Positions 9,480-18,893 of a stretch of DNA of 23,216 nucleotides are shown in pieces. Every line of letters starts with the position of its first letter. The stretch's first letter is position 1. Under the pieces are notes generated by a model, which did not search any database, was not told the DNA's origin, and was given only the letters and a program-made list of their open reading frames with translations. The stretch is from the NCBI GenBank assembly GCA_001931905.2, contig MSJI02000029.1, positions 1-23,216 of the forward strand, written 5' to 3'. The position numbers and the translations under genes are program-made. Origin of the DNA: Cladosporium sp. IMV 00045. Taxonomy: Eukaryota; Ascomycota; Dothideomycetes; Cladosporiales; Cladosporiaceae.

Positions 9480-9486
9480 TATATAA
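9480..9486 (+). promoter_or_regulatory. TATA-like box upstream of the MBD4-like gene
   Basis: TATATAA lies 82 to 76 bases before the ATG at 9562, a reasonable position for a fungal core promoter. The remaining 9256-9561 intergenic stretch shows a few pyrimidine-rich runs and no other feature. Confidence 0.4.
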
Positions 9487-9561
9487 TTACCTCGCGTGTC
9501 GGTCATTGTAGGTCTCTCCTTCATCCATCCAGATCTCACTCTGACACCTTGCGCAATTCTC

Positions 9562-10165
9562 ATGGCCGACCGCGCGTTGATCCAAGAGCGCTATGCTCCT
9601 GACCAGGTAGCTTTTCTACCGATTACGCTTCCGCGATCATGAGGCAACATTGCTGATCTCCTGGTAGTTCCGTGCCCTGGTCACTTGCTTATTTCTCAAC
9701 AAGACGAGAGGCGAGGTCGCCGGACCATACATCACCTCGTTCTTCGAGAAATATCCCACCGCCGAAAGCGTGCGGGATGCCGAGCCGCTGGATGTATTAC
9801 AGCACTACTTCTAACCACTTGGTATGCATCGACGGGCTTGGCGGGTCGTAGATCTTGTGCGCGCATTCCTAGAAGACCCCCCGGTGCCTATGGTCCTCAG
9901 ATGCAAAGTCGGCGAGTTCGACTCCCATCTCTCCGAAGTCGCTCATCTCCCTGGTGTTGGAGAGTACGCCAGTGACGCATGGCGCCTCTTCTGCAGGAGA
10001 GACTTTGATGCTGCAAACGACATACGTATAGCAGAACAGTGGCGTGGCCTAGACCCCAACGATAAGATACTCTTCCGATGCGTGCAGCGCAAACGAAGGG
10101 AGGATGCTACTCCGCCGGTCATCCAGTCCGCCGATGTGTTGGCATCTCAGCTTGACAATCTGTAG
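9562..10165 (+). pseudogene. MBD4-like HhH-GPD DNA glycosylase with an in-frame stop
   Basis: Relatives remove thymine or uracil from G:T and G:U mismatches arising by deamination, starting base-excision repair in the nucleus. Exon 1 is 9562-9606 (MADRALIQERYAPDQ). A 61-nt intron (GTAGCT...GGTAG, 9607-9667) leads to exon 2 at 9668. Family landmarks are FRALVTCLFLNKTRG (16-30), FFEKYPT, the helix-hairpin-helix LPGVGEYASDAWRLFC (109-124) with the expected catalytic Asp at 118, and a C-terminal WRGLDPNDKILFRC. Codon 64 is TAA (9812-9814), followed in the same frame by PLGMHRRAWRVVDL, which is conserved-looking. The simplest origin is CAA to TAA, a CpA-to-TpA change. Splicing it out with a GTATTA...TAG intron at 9793-9850 shifts the frame to a stop, so it does not rescue the gene. 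An internal start at Met 68 would lose the first helices of the fold. The total of 180 codons fits a short MBD4-type catalytic domain. Confidence 0.75.
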
Positions 10166-10398
10166 ATCTCTCGCCACCCGCCCTCGCCACTTGATGGGGG
10201 GTTTACCGTCGGATCTGGGGAGAGCAAACTGTTTGTCTCGCGCATGGTTCGGCGCTTAGCGAAATCGATGGGTGATTCCTCAGCCCTGAATAACTCCGGT
10301 GCCGGGGCTGACGTTACTACACTTCGGACTTCACGTTATGAATGCCTTGGTTCTTGTCTAACGGATGCTTCGCTCATTATGATCAGTTACATAGCTAC

Positions 10399-11454
10399 TC
10401 AATAGTCGCATTGCCCGCAATACCCACACTCCGAGTCGCATGCGGTGAAGTCTCTAGCATCGTCGTCATCGTATCTGTCGTCTTCATTGAATTCATCGTC
10501 GAGGTATGACTCGTCCCTATGGGAACGTCCGAGGCCACTTCGGTGTCCTTGTATACTCAGTGTTCCAAAAGTCACGAGGAGGTCCTGGTCGGACTCTGCT
10601 GCAGGACGACTCTGAGCCGAGGTGGTCTCTCTGGGGACGACAGGTGGAGATGCTGCCGAGTCACGACTGATGGTCAGTAGAGTGCGTGACTGTCTCTCCT
10701 GCCAGCTTGGCCTGAAATGCTCCCAGCTTGCCGGAGCCTTGGCCATATGCAACCCTTGGCCATTGAAGGATCTGCCCTGGGAGAGGGCAACCCGCGCGAC
10801 CGTCTCCACTTCGATCTTCCTCCACCACACATCACATAACCTCGCTCGATAGAGCTCACGTAGTGCTGGCATGTGAACGACGTCTTGCACGCAGTACTTC
10901 TGGATCTCCGTTGACAGTGGACGCTCATCGAACACGGCGTAGCCACCACCGAGGTTTGGGTCGAAGAGCTTGTGGCCTCTCTCTTTGCTGGCTTTCCACT
11001 CTCGTTTGACTGCGAACGGAAGGGTGCTGTCTCTCTCGATGCACTTGGCCAGACCGTTGATGTACCGCTTCGGGAAGGTCCTCGACGCCACCTCCATCAG
11101 CTGTATATCCTCGATTCCGCTGACCCGTATGTCGAAAAGACCGAACAAAGCATCCGAGTCGTTGCGGATGTCAAAGAAGACTTTTGTAATCTCTGGAGAC
11201 TCCAGGATGGATTGCAAAGTCCGTCCGTCAGGGCCGGCGATTTGGAACGCTTGCTTCCCGAGCCCCGTGACGTCGACAAGGTGGACGGTGTGCCGCGGTT
11301 CGACGAGGATCGTGACAAGGGAGAGTGTCCCCTTTCTGGAAAGGTTGTTACCCTCAAGATCGACGTAGAGGCTGGGCTCCGAACCCTTGCAGTCTGGAAG
11401 ACCACCGATGAAGAGCTCCAGCGCCGATTGCCAATCGATCATTTGCGCCTCCAT
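10399..11454 (-). CDS. DEDDy-type 3'-5' exonuclease domain protein
   Basis: This is a single-exon protein of 351 residues from ATG 11454. The fold is the RNase D/DnaQ exonuclease type, which removes 3' nucleotides from nucleic acid using two metal ions. ExoI is YVDLEGNNLS (Asp 32 and Glu 34). ExoII is in KVFFDIRNDSDALF, with Asp 101 the likely metal ligand. ExoIII is YCVQDVVHMPAL, with Tyr 187 and Asp 191 in Y-x3-D spacing. Thus all four acidic ligands and the tyrosine are present. Residues ~240-351 are a disordered tail, Ser/Arg then very acidic (DDEFNEDDRYDDDDARD), ending in a small Cys cluster (CDSECGYCGQC). The domain resembles the EXD1/RNase D-like group common in fungi; the biological substrate is unknown. 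The gene converges on the MBD4-like gene, with 233 bp between their ends. Confidence 0.9.
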   Translation of the reverse strand: MEAQMIDWQSALELFIGGLPDCKGSEPSLYVDLEGNNLSRKGTLSLVTILVEPRHTVHLVDVTGLGKQAFQIAGPDGRTLQSILESPEITKVFFDIRNDSDALFGLFDIRVSGIEDIQLMEVASRTFPKRYINGLAKCIERDSTLPFAVKREWKASKERGHKLFDPNLGGGYAVFDERPLSTEIQKYCVQDVVHMPALRELYRARLCDVWWRKIEVETVARVALSQGRSFNGQGLHMAKAPASWEHFRPSWQERQSRTLLTISRDSAASPPVVPRETTSAQSRPAAESDQDLLVTFGTLSIQGHRSGLGRSHRDESYLDDEFNEDDRYDDDDARDFTACDSECGYCGQCDY

Positions 11455-11739
11455 GATTGCGTTGGTAGAGAGGTTTGAACAAAGTGTGTTGCTTTGGGGC
11501 CTGACGCTCGTTGATATAAGATCGGCGTGGAGCTAGGGCCACATCGGTCTCTCCGAGTTCAACGTTTGGGAAGCACTGCTGGGGCGGCATTGACCTTGTA
11601 TTGTAGATACGTCCGATATCAAGACACCGATACTCCTGTCCTACTGTGCGGTAGTGGCTGGTAGCATTTCGTGAGGCTGCAGCTGCAGTACGCTGGCTCC
11701 AACCATATCATCTTTTCGTCGCGCAAGCTGAAGCTATAC
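11455..11739. other. Intergenic, 5' side of the exonuclease gene
   Basis: No ORF or RNA gene is visible. It presumably contains the exonuclease promoter (minus strand) and ends at the first copy of the tandem repeat. Nothing else is seen. Confidence 0.5.
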
Positions 11740-12258
11740 AATACCTCTCTCCATGCAGAGCAATACATGTAGAGCTGGCTCAGCTGCACACTCCACGCAG
11801 TGCAGTTTCAATCTCGTAAGATTTGTCAGTATTGATAGAAGCTTTAGTTAGAAGCGTCATTTTGAGGCCTACCATGCAGCTTCTACAGCCAATCACCCCG
11901 GACTCCGCACACAATACCTCTCTATGCAGAGCAATGCATATAGAGCTAGCTTAGCTGCATAATCTGTGTAGTGCGGTTCCAATCTTGTGGGAGTGGTCAG
12001 TGTCAATGGAAGCTTTGGTCAGAGGCGTCAGTTTGAGGCCTACCATGCAGCTTCCACAGCCAATTCACCCCCGAGTCCCTGCTTACTGCAATACCTCTCT
12101 GTGCAGAGCAGTGCATGTAGAGCTGGCTCAGCTGCACGCTCTGTGCAGTGCAGTTTCAATCTCGTGAGAGCCGTTGGTGTTGATGGAAGCTTTGGTCGGA
12201 GGCGTCGTTTTGAGGCCTACCATGCAGCTTCCACGGCCATCGCCCTGGAGTCCCCACA
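11740..12258. repeat. Three tandem copies of a ~175-bp repeat
   Basis: Each copy begins AATACCTCTCT, at 11740, 11913 and 12090 (spacings 173 and 177). Every copy then carries a GCAGAGCA.TGCAT.TAGAGCT block, a palindromic AGCTGGCTCAGCT-like core, and TGAGGCCTACCATGCAGCTT. Between copies the differences are mostly transitions, many C/G to T/A. Copy 1 and copy 2 are more mutated than copy 3. Copies 2 and 3 keep the same short reading frame (MEALV...LRPTMQLP), but it is interrupted or start-less in copy 1. I see no family match. Possibilities are a satellite-like expansion, a non-coding RNA block, or regulatory repeats. Confidence 0.8.
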
Positions 12259-12497
12259 AGCGAACCGACCGGCTGCTCGAAACATAGACATATAGACACC
12301 CCTCCACCCAAACACTTCTCTCTCTCCGGTCTTCTCCCACGGGTGCCTTCTGAGCACGGCCGCGTCCATTCATTTTCTGATTTTCGCTTCTGATCAACTT
12401 ACAGCTGGCTGTGTTCCTTTCCTTCTGCTGCGCTCTTTCGCTCACTAGCAGGGCTCCAACTCGACACTCTCGTAACCTGAGAGGCTCCGATCTCTAG

Positions 12498-13141
12498 TCA
12501 AGAACCCCTAGGTCCATCCGGAAACGAAAGCCTTCACAGCCCCTGTCCGAAGCTCGAATTCGTTGATCCCAAGTGGGTTCAAACCGGAAATCAAGGGCCT
12601 CTATCCCCCTACATCGGTCCTTCGCGGACAAAACCACCTACTAGAGAGCATAGTGCGACATGCGTCGAGGACCAGCCATCTACCCCATCTCGAGATCAGA
12701 CCAGATCGTCCGGACACTCATTACGAAATACCACACCTGACCACGAATCCGACGATGCCCCAGTGCTTGAGCTTGGCCCGTCCCCTTCCCCGTCCCTTCC
12801 TGACGCGGCAAATCCGTACAAGTGCGATCAGTGTTCGGAGCTGTTTGCCAAACGCCATCTCCTCAAGTACGTGTTTGCTTTCGTATGGGTAGTGCTCCGC
12901 TGACTGTGGCGATCGTAGCACACACGCCAAGAAACACAACCTTCCCTTCCGATGTTCCCATGTGGGTTGCGACGGTCGCTTTAGGTTCAAAAAAGACCTC
13001 TCGCATCATTGCAACACCCGACATGCCACGGTCAAAGCCTGGTTTTGCCCGCATGCGGCTTGCAAATATTCGAGGGGAGGTAGCAAGGATTTCAAGAGGA
13101 AAGATCACTTCGACAGACACCTTGGGACGGTGCACAAATGA
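12498..13141 (+). CDS. Three-finger C2H2 zinc-finger protein, N-terminus not found
   Basis: A DNA-binding transcription factor is the likely role. Visible exons are 12498-12866 and 12919-13141, joined by a 52-nt intron (GTACGT...GCTGACT...GTAG, 12867-12918) that splits a codon cleanly (HLL-N-THAKKH). The fingers are CDQC...H...H (at the intron), CSHVGC...HHCNTRH and CPHAAC...HLGTVH, the last ending at the TGA. Upstream the frame is open back to a TGA at 12478-12480 with a Ser/Pro-rich, disordered segment, but no in-frame ATG occurs in either exon. I place the first visible base just after CTAG at 12494-12497, because CGTAACC (12471-12477) with CTCTAG looks like an intron 3' end. The start would then be in an upstream exon within or before the tandem repeats; I could not find it. 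The N-terminus may be lost. Confidence 0.7.
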
Positions 13142-13300
13142 GCGAGCCAACTGCCATAGCCAGTCAATACCATTCCGTGTCATTGATCGTTACACACCCG
13201 ACACCCACTGGGTTGCATTTAACAAGGCCTCCGTTACATGCACGGCGGGAATTACGGGGAATGTCATGAATCGCGCTCTTCGTGCAACACACCAGCGTGA

Positions 13301-13726
13301 ATGGCCCAATCGAATCGTGAACTGGCTTCTCGTGCCGCACCTGCTTCTATCCACCAAAGAGAAGAAGCGCCCGTGCTACCACTCGCACAGCCTGTATCGC
13401 CTTTACTCCTCCGAACTTGCTCTCTTCTGCCAACCAATCGAAGGAGTCTTCCACGTTCGCAACCTCTCTTCCAAACTCCTCCTTTAAGTTATCCATTCTC
13501 CACCCCCGACGCTGTTGAAGATGCCGTAGCATATTGGCAGCACCACATCCCCATCTTCGCATCTCCCGTCTTTGTTCGCCCCCGTGCCCTCGGCTGCTCG
13601 CTGGCATATCGATTGCGGGTTCAGACATCAGTAGCAACTCGTGTACCGTTTGGGCAATCGCCTCCCTCGCTCTTGCTGCCGTTGTCGTTATTTGCTGCGC
13701 TCCTGAAATACAAAGTGGTGCAGTGA
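13301..13726 (+). CDS. Possible Ser/Pro-rich ORF downstream of the zinc-finger gene, weak
   Basis: An ATG at 13301 opens 141 codons of Ser/Pro/Leu-rich sequence (residues ~50-80 Pro/Arg-rich, then DAVEDAVAYWQHH). It is in the same reading frame as the last zinc-finger exon but separated by five stops in 13139-13300, including a TGA immediately before the ATG. It could be an alternative tail exon of that gene if an unseen intron is used, or a chance ORF. The opposite strand is also open over 13347-13751 for 134 codons and reads as an equally unremarkable protein. Confidence 0.25.
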   Translation: MAQSNRELASRAAPASIHQREEAPVLPLAQPVSPLLLRTCSLLPTNRRSLPRSQPLFQTPPLSYPFSTPDAVEDAVAYWQHHIPIFASPVFVRPRALGCSLAYRLRVQTSVATRVPFGQSPPSLLLPLSLFAALLKYKVVQ

Positions 13727-13786
13727 GTATGAATAGAAGCGGTGATCCCAATTTTCATTCATTCTTTAGTAGAGCACACGTGTTCT

Positions 13787-14185
13787 TCATACTGCGGCTA
13801 AATTCAGGCGACATCGCGTCGACTCTGAGTGAGCCACTAGCCTATTTTTCCACATCGCCTTGAGACACTTGTGGGCAATGTCCTCCTCCTCCTCCTGGGT
13901 TGTCATGGCTTGTTTTACAAAATCCACACGGGGCGTCCCCAGAAATGTGCTATTCAAATTGTGGGGCGTGCGTCCAGCTCCTCCGTTGAGTCCGGTGACA
14001 TTGCCCGCCTTTGAGACAGCGACGATCCCATTTGCGCCTACGTTGTCGTCGCAAGGACAGATCGTCCGTATCATTGACCTCGCTTGGCTGTATACTGTTT
14101 CCTTCCAATGACTGCGTGAATTGCTAGGTACGATGTGCAGTTCAGCAAATATCTGCAATTGACCGATTTGGGTAGGGGGCTTCAT
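13787..14185 (-). CDS. Hypothetical protein, weak call
   Basis: From ATG 14185 (MKPPTQIGQL) the frame gives 132 residues. The middle holds TGLNGGAGRTPHNL and a segment FLGTPRVDFVKQAM, followed by an acidic run (TTQEEEEDIAHKCL). No domain is recognised. Its amino-acid mix is more protein-like than the opposing plus-strand ORF (13860-14111). The segment upstream (14195-14700) has other open minus-strand pieces that may belong to the same decayed gene. Confidence 0.3.
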   Translation of the reverse strand: MKPPTQIGQLQIFAELHIVPSNSRSHWKETVYSQARSMIRTICPCDDNVGANGIVAVSKAGNVTGLNGGAGRTPHNLNSTFLGTPRVDFVKQAMTTQEEEEDIAHKCLKAMWKNRLVAHSESTRCRLNLAAV

Positions 14186-14194
14186 CGAGGCCAA

Positions 14195-14726
14195 TCAAGC
14201 GCAGTATGCCTCCAAGCCTGGGTTCGGCCAATCCTTGGATCACCCCGCATACCCGCATCACAGACGGAAACGACAAGTACAGCCAAGCAGTTCAAATGAG
14301 TTTTCCTCGAACAACATCGTGATAAAGGTGCACAGCTATTAAGGCCACTCCGATCTGCTGAATGCCTCGTGTCCGCTACAAATGTATCGTACATCCCAGG
14401 CGTCTGGGAGCACACCCACGGCTTTCCTTCCAATGGCGACTGCGACCTGGACTCGTGTGGCTTTATTGCCAGACGTACCATACGTGAAATACTGTGAAGC
14501 AAGCGCCTGGCAGCTGCGTCAAGTTACCCAGGCGATGTTTTTGAAAAGAAGATGAACCAGCCGTCCTCGACTCCTCGATCACCCTGGTTGTTGCCTGGAG
14601 GTCGCTCTTTACTTTTCTTCGGAGTTCACATCCCAAACCCTTTGACACAACTGCCGACTTCCTACCAATGAGCCAGCTTTGCACCGTCCAAACGCCATCT
14701 TAGACACCATTTCGGTTCGGAAAAAG
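14195..14726 (-). other. Open minus-strand fragments, no confident gene
   Basis: Three minus-strand stretches look protein-like in different frames: one reading QYFTYGTSGNKATRVQVAVA near 14500-14435, one ending LDWPR near 14182, and one reading GLAEPRLGGILRLIGLDE near 14240-14185. None joins by an intron I could find with both donor and acceptor. The pattern suggests a decayed gene, but this is only inferred. Confidence 0.2.
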
Positions 14727-15683
14727 ATGGGTAGCACCCGGAGGGGCGCTACCGCTAGAATCTCGCAGAAGGCAAAAGGGATCTCATCGGCCCCCAAAGC
14801 GAACGTTTTACTGACATGGTCCCAGAACGATGGTGGCATCCAACACGCGCGTTCTTATCATGAATTTCGCCCTCGTGCCTATGAGCTGCCCAAGTCTGGC
14901 GAGCGCCGCATTGGAACTCGCGCATTCATGAAGGCTACGAACGGTCAACAGGCGCGCGTTCAAACTTTCAACACCACCGAACTACTCGAGCTCATCCTGC
15001 TCCGTTTGTCAGCCGAACAGCTCTACAGAATGCTACGTGTCTCGAGCCGGTTCCGACAAGTCATCCTGGCGAGTACCCGCATCCGGGTCAAGATGTTCCT
15101 CGATCGGAGTAGGGAGCCTAAAAAGCCGTGGAAGTTGATGGAAGGGGTACACGCAGGCACTCAATTTCAGAGCTTTGGACACAGGTTCTACCTGCGCGAG
15201 CCGTTAGATGCCCCAGCACCGATGTTTCCAGCACTCGCACCACACACCTTCACCCCGGCGATCCTTCATCCGGTGTTCCGCAATGGCCCATGGGATAATG
15301 TGTCTCGAAGGGAGGCTATTCTGGCGGCTCCATGGTCTTCGCTTGACGGTACCCAACGCTGGGTGTCTGCAGCTATGTTGCCAGCAAGTCTCGCACACAG
15401 CCTTTCCAGGAGAAAGAACATCTTGCTGGTCGCGTTCACGTCTGACCCCCCATGCTTTGACGCCGTCGTACGTGTGAATTTTGAGCTCAAATCGGGCAAC
15501 TTCTCGGGCAAGAAGTCCAGACACATTCACTCGGCGACTGGGCTGAAGCTTAGAGACGTGTGTAAAGCGCTGAGACAACTGACACGTTTGGGCAAGAGAG
15601 ATGAAGCCATCATCGGGAAGGTCAGAAGGGAGTTTATGCTCTTCGAGCCGTCCGACATCCACCCTGTCACCATACAAGAGTAG
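14727..15683 (+). CDS. F-box-like protein
   Basis: Such proteins usually recruit substrates to SCF ubiquitin ligases through Skp1. The start is ATG 14727 (MGSTRRGATA); the frame stays open upstream only to a TTG. The protein has 318 residues. Residues 1-75 are basic and look disordered. Residues ~79-124 form an F-box-like pattern: VQTFNTTELLELILLRL, then LYRMLRVSSRFRQVILAS, then RVKMFL. The remaining ~190 residues look folded (FELKSGNFSGKK and similar strands), with no recognised leucine-rich or WD repeats. This matches a common fungal layout of an F-box plus an uncharacterised C-terminal domain. The reading is pattern-based. Confidence 0.75.
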   Translation: MGSTRRGATARISQKAKGISSAPKANVLLTWSQNDGGIQHARSYHEFRPRAYELPKSGERRIGTRAFMKATNGQQARVQTFNTTELLELILLRLSAEQLYRMLRVSSRFRQVILASTRIRVKMFLDRSREPKKPWKLMEGVHAGTQFQSFGHRFYLREPLDAPAPMFPALAPHTFTPAILHPVFRNGPWDNVSRREAILAAPWSSLDGTQRWVSAAMLPASLAHSLSRRKNILLVAFTSDPPCFDAVVRVNFELKSGNFSGKKSRHIHSATGLKLRDVCKALRQLTRLGKRDEAIIGKVRREFMLFEPSDIHPVTIQE

Positions 15684-16998
15684 GATAGAGTGAGCCCCTG
15701 ACGGCTGGGCCTTGGGTCTCATCACTTCTCAAGTATCAATATGGTCAGACCTGAAAGAGGGCAAACTTTCATACAACTCACCCATATTTTCTTCATTGGC
15801 GAGCTCCGTCGACAGTATGGATTCACCATTTCCTTTCTTGCTGCTACAACAATGGTACCCCAAAATTGGCCCATTTTCTCGTATCTCCAGGTAGGCGAAG
15901 GGAACATTATTGATACTTCAGCAGTCCCTCGTCGAGGTGCATTATGCACAGAGCTCTGATAACTCGGTCCGGTCGATGAACGCCTGATGTCGGATGTCTG
16001 GCGAGTCCGGCCGAGTCTCGCCCAATGGTGAAGTGGGTGCGAATGGCCCGCTGCACTATTCTTGGCCCTCATTGTAACGACTCGAGTAGTCTCGAGGCCA
16101 TGTGCTCCCCTCGACTAACGTATCTCTTGCTGTGCAAGAGATTGACATGACGGCCTGTCTCCTGCTCGATGTTTTTCCACCACGCGCTACAGAGCTTCTC
16201 GCGTTCAAGCTAGCGCAATGGCGGCACTTGAATGAAGTTCGCTCGCTATATAATTGCATCTCGAAAAACAGTGTGTGCTGCCCGGAGAATTTGCGAATCC
16301 CTCCCAGAACTGGATCCAGAAGACCGCGCCCTTCTTCTTTATTTCTCTTTCACTTCTGCTTTTCTTTGGTCGGGATCCGGGCATCCCTTTCCATGCACCT
16401 GACCAGGGCCTTTTCGTGTCCCTCCAAGATTCCCTGGAAGCGAGCTCCACCTACGGCAAGCTCTCGATAACCTGCATGCTGATGCCGTGGATGCCAGGGG
16501 AATCAATGGCTCACCGTTTCCGATATGGATGCAAGTTGCCGCACTTCTTATTCTCAGTGTATGTACCCTCGGATCGTAATTATCCCAAGGTGGCAGGCTA
16601 CAAGGTACACTACCTCGGATTGGTCTGTTACACAAGATCAGTATTCCTATGTGTTTGTGTCATTGCTGTTGTTTTTTAAAATTCTCACAATTTCTTTGGC
16701 GGCTGAGCTTTTAAATATTCAGTCACACACCTCGCATGGAAAAGAGATCCTTCCGAAGCGAGAGGATAACATCTCTCCTTGGAAGCAGGTTCTTTCGAAG
16801 GCAGCCACCGGTAATACTTCACATTTCCAACACTGACGGATTTACTGTAACCTATGATACAAGTTCAAGAAAAAAACAAGCTGGTTTGGCCATTAGTTAA
16901 GTTGGTATTGACAATCTGTTCTGAAAGGAAAGAGATTAGGAAAGCCATCAAGAAAGATTTGTCACTTCTCCATTCCTTTTAGACTACCGTGATATTTC
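15684..16998. other. Region without a confident gene
   Basis: Several short ORFs exist on both strands; the longest is 16254-16679 (+), which would need a TTG start and contains one hydrophobic stretch (IQKTAPFFFISLSLLLFF) and SMAHRFRYGCKLPHF. A TATA-like GCTATATAA lies at ~16244-16252 just before it. I do not recognise a family. The part from ~16640 to 16990 is AT-rich with no ORF. Confidence 0.35.
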
Positions 16999-18100
16999 TC
17001 ATGCCCAACTCTTCCGCGATCGACAATCGCGACATGGACCTTCGAGATCGCAAGAATGGCTGCTCCCATACATCCCGAATGAATTGGGTTCGCAACCATC
17101 GGAGGCACACTTGCTCAGAAAAGCGCGCTCACACCACCTGCAGATCTTTTGGTAACGTGACAGACCGCTCAACCGTTGGAACAGATCAAGAGCGAGCCCG
17201 TCGACCCTCTCAAGAGCTATGATGAAATTTGCATCCGACGTGAGGTTGTGTGCGTTCTCGAGGATCAATGTTGTGAGTGCTTCCCGCATCTGCGTTTCCA
17301 TCTCTGCAGTCTGATTGAAGACGATAGGTATCGCTTCAGTTAGGTCTTGGCATTCCCAAGCGCCTTCGGATTCGGCTTTGAACTTGTTGAGGGCAGCCTG
17401 CATCAACAAGGGTATACTGTACTTCGCTGCAATTGCGTACATCTTTGCATGGACCGCGAGGAAGCTAGTGCTCGATGAAGCTGTCGCGGTCGGTGAGCCG
17501 CGCGCCGAAAGGGTGGGGGAAGGGTATCGGGCATTCACCATTGCCTTTTTCTTTTTGTCTTTTTTGGTTTTCTTCTTATTTCCTGCGAGTTTCGGCACTT
17601 CCGCCTGACTTTGACCATCCCCAGGCAGCTCTGATATCGTTACGACTTCATCCACTGACTTCCCATCAATTCTTTCTGTCGTAAGAGATCTTGAACCTTC
17701 AGATTGATGTTCGAGCGCAGCACCATCGTCGGATAGGTCGCCTCTCGCATTTGTAGTTTTGATAGTCGAAATTTCGTTGACTGATTTTGGATCGTAGTCA
17801 CGAAGATATAGGTAGTCGATCATCAACTGAACAGCTTGAGGGTTGTCTTCGGCAACAGCGTCATCATCATCAACAGCGGCTTTGAGCTCGATCAATCCAG
17901 AGTTCCCCTCCTGCACAGCTGTCAGCCTCATCTTAATACGCCCTCGTCGAATGAAGCCGTACCTTCCATTTCCCGCTCTGGCATGCATTTCTAAAGAATT
18001 CGGATTGGGGACAAATGATGCATTTGTGCACCTTGGCTTCGAACCAGCCACACTTAACGGTAAGATCAGAGTAATCGCCGCTTTTTCTAAGACTACACAT
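16999..18100 (-). CDS. BTB/POZ domain protein with a Lys-rich insert
   Basis: The model has two exons, 18100-17963 and 17910-16999. The 52-nt intron at 17911-17962 has donor GTACGG, branch CTGAC and acceptor GCAG, and splicing joins SGKWK to EGNSGLIELK in frame, giving 349 residues. BTB landmarks are SGDYSDLTVKCG (residues ~7-18), FEAKVHKCIICPQSEFFRNA and QLMIDYLYLRDYD. Between the BTB core and the later helices sits a low-complexity insert of about 110 residues, with a run of lysines (KKKTKKDKKKK) that could be a nuclear-localisation signal. The helical segment VHAKMYAIAAKYSIPLLM then resumes the usual post-BTB part. The C-terminus is Cys-rich (CRWCERAF...CDLEGPCRDC). The start is ATG 18100; ATG 18145 in the same frame is also possible. 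CTGAC plus GTAG just before LRKSGDY could instead be an intron end with an upstream exon. Confidence 0.8.
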
Positions 18101-18145
18101 TGTCAGAAAGGTATAGTACAAAGCCCAATGAGCACGGAGCACCAT

Positions 18146-18893
18146 ACCCGGATAGTAAATTTTGGGCTCATTTCTCCGAACCCTAGAATAGGAAGAGTAT
18201 CGAAAGGCACTGAATCTTCAAGGGAGGCTCTTCCATTTATACAAGATACACGTATTTTCAGTCTCTCGGAGCCTTGATCCATCGGACGCTATGTGTTGTA
18301 CCTGCAATGCAGGGAAGGGGCATTCCCTCTAGAAAAGTGGCATCTGGCACTAGTATCGATGCATACACGACGATTATATCCCACTCTATTTGCCCCGAAT
18401 CGATATGATGCCTGTGGTCTCGCAATGAAGCATGTGTTGGCAGAAAGCGCGAACCGCGCATAGTCAGCATTTGGTGACTGCAGCGAGGCTCCTTCTATAT
18501 CATGATTTGTCCATACTCAGAGTTCTAGTGCTTCAAAGATCTCTTATGATGCAACGCAACAGAACCGGTGAACGTGTCATCAAATCGGAACGAAGCTTTC
18601 CGTCGCCGTCGCGCTAAGCCCAACCGATCCTCTCTCCCTCGTAGATCAATTGGGCTTACGTTGAAAAGCGGGGTTCGACCATACATTAGCAGACACATTG
18701 CATGATCAATGAACATTGCAATGCGGATTTGATTTCACGTAGGGCATGGAGGTTACAGTCTTGTATGATCATTGGTGCATGACGGTGTCTCCCATCCATT
18801 CCAGCTTACTCTTGGCGAAGTAGATCTACGCAAGTACTGGCGCGTTTCACTGTCCCTTCACATGTTTGCTCTTCCCCTGGTCGTCGTGAGATA
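18146..18893. other. Intergenic region, no gene seen
   Basis: Short ORFs occur on both strands (for example 18258-18470 minus and 18432-18617 plus) but none has convincing composition or context. The promoter of the BTB gene is expected on the minus strand here. Confidence 0.5.

Noticed and set aside
9793..9850. Intron (GTATTA, CTAAC, TAG) that would remove the stop in the MBD4-like gene
   Set aside because: The splice sites look good, but its 58-nt length shifts the frame into a stop within seven codons and deletes conserved residues.
10972..11478. Plus-strand ORF of 168 codons
   Set aside because: It overlaps the exonuclease gene, which has all its catalytic motifs on the minus strand.
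11740..12258. CRISPR-like array
   Set aside because: The units are ~175 bp, contiguous and without unique spacers, and the genome is eukaryotic.
11985..12295. Small repeated peptide encoded by the tandem repeats
   Set aside because: The shared frame is only about 30 codons, the first copy lacks the ATG, and changes between copies are as frequent at codon positions 1 and 2 as at 3.
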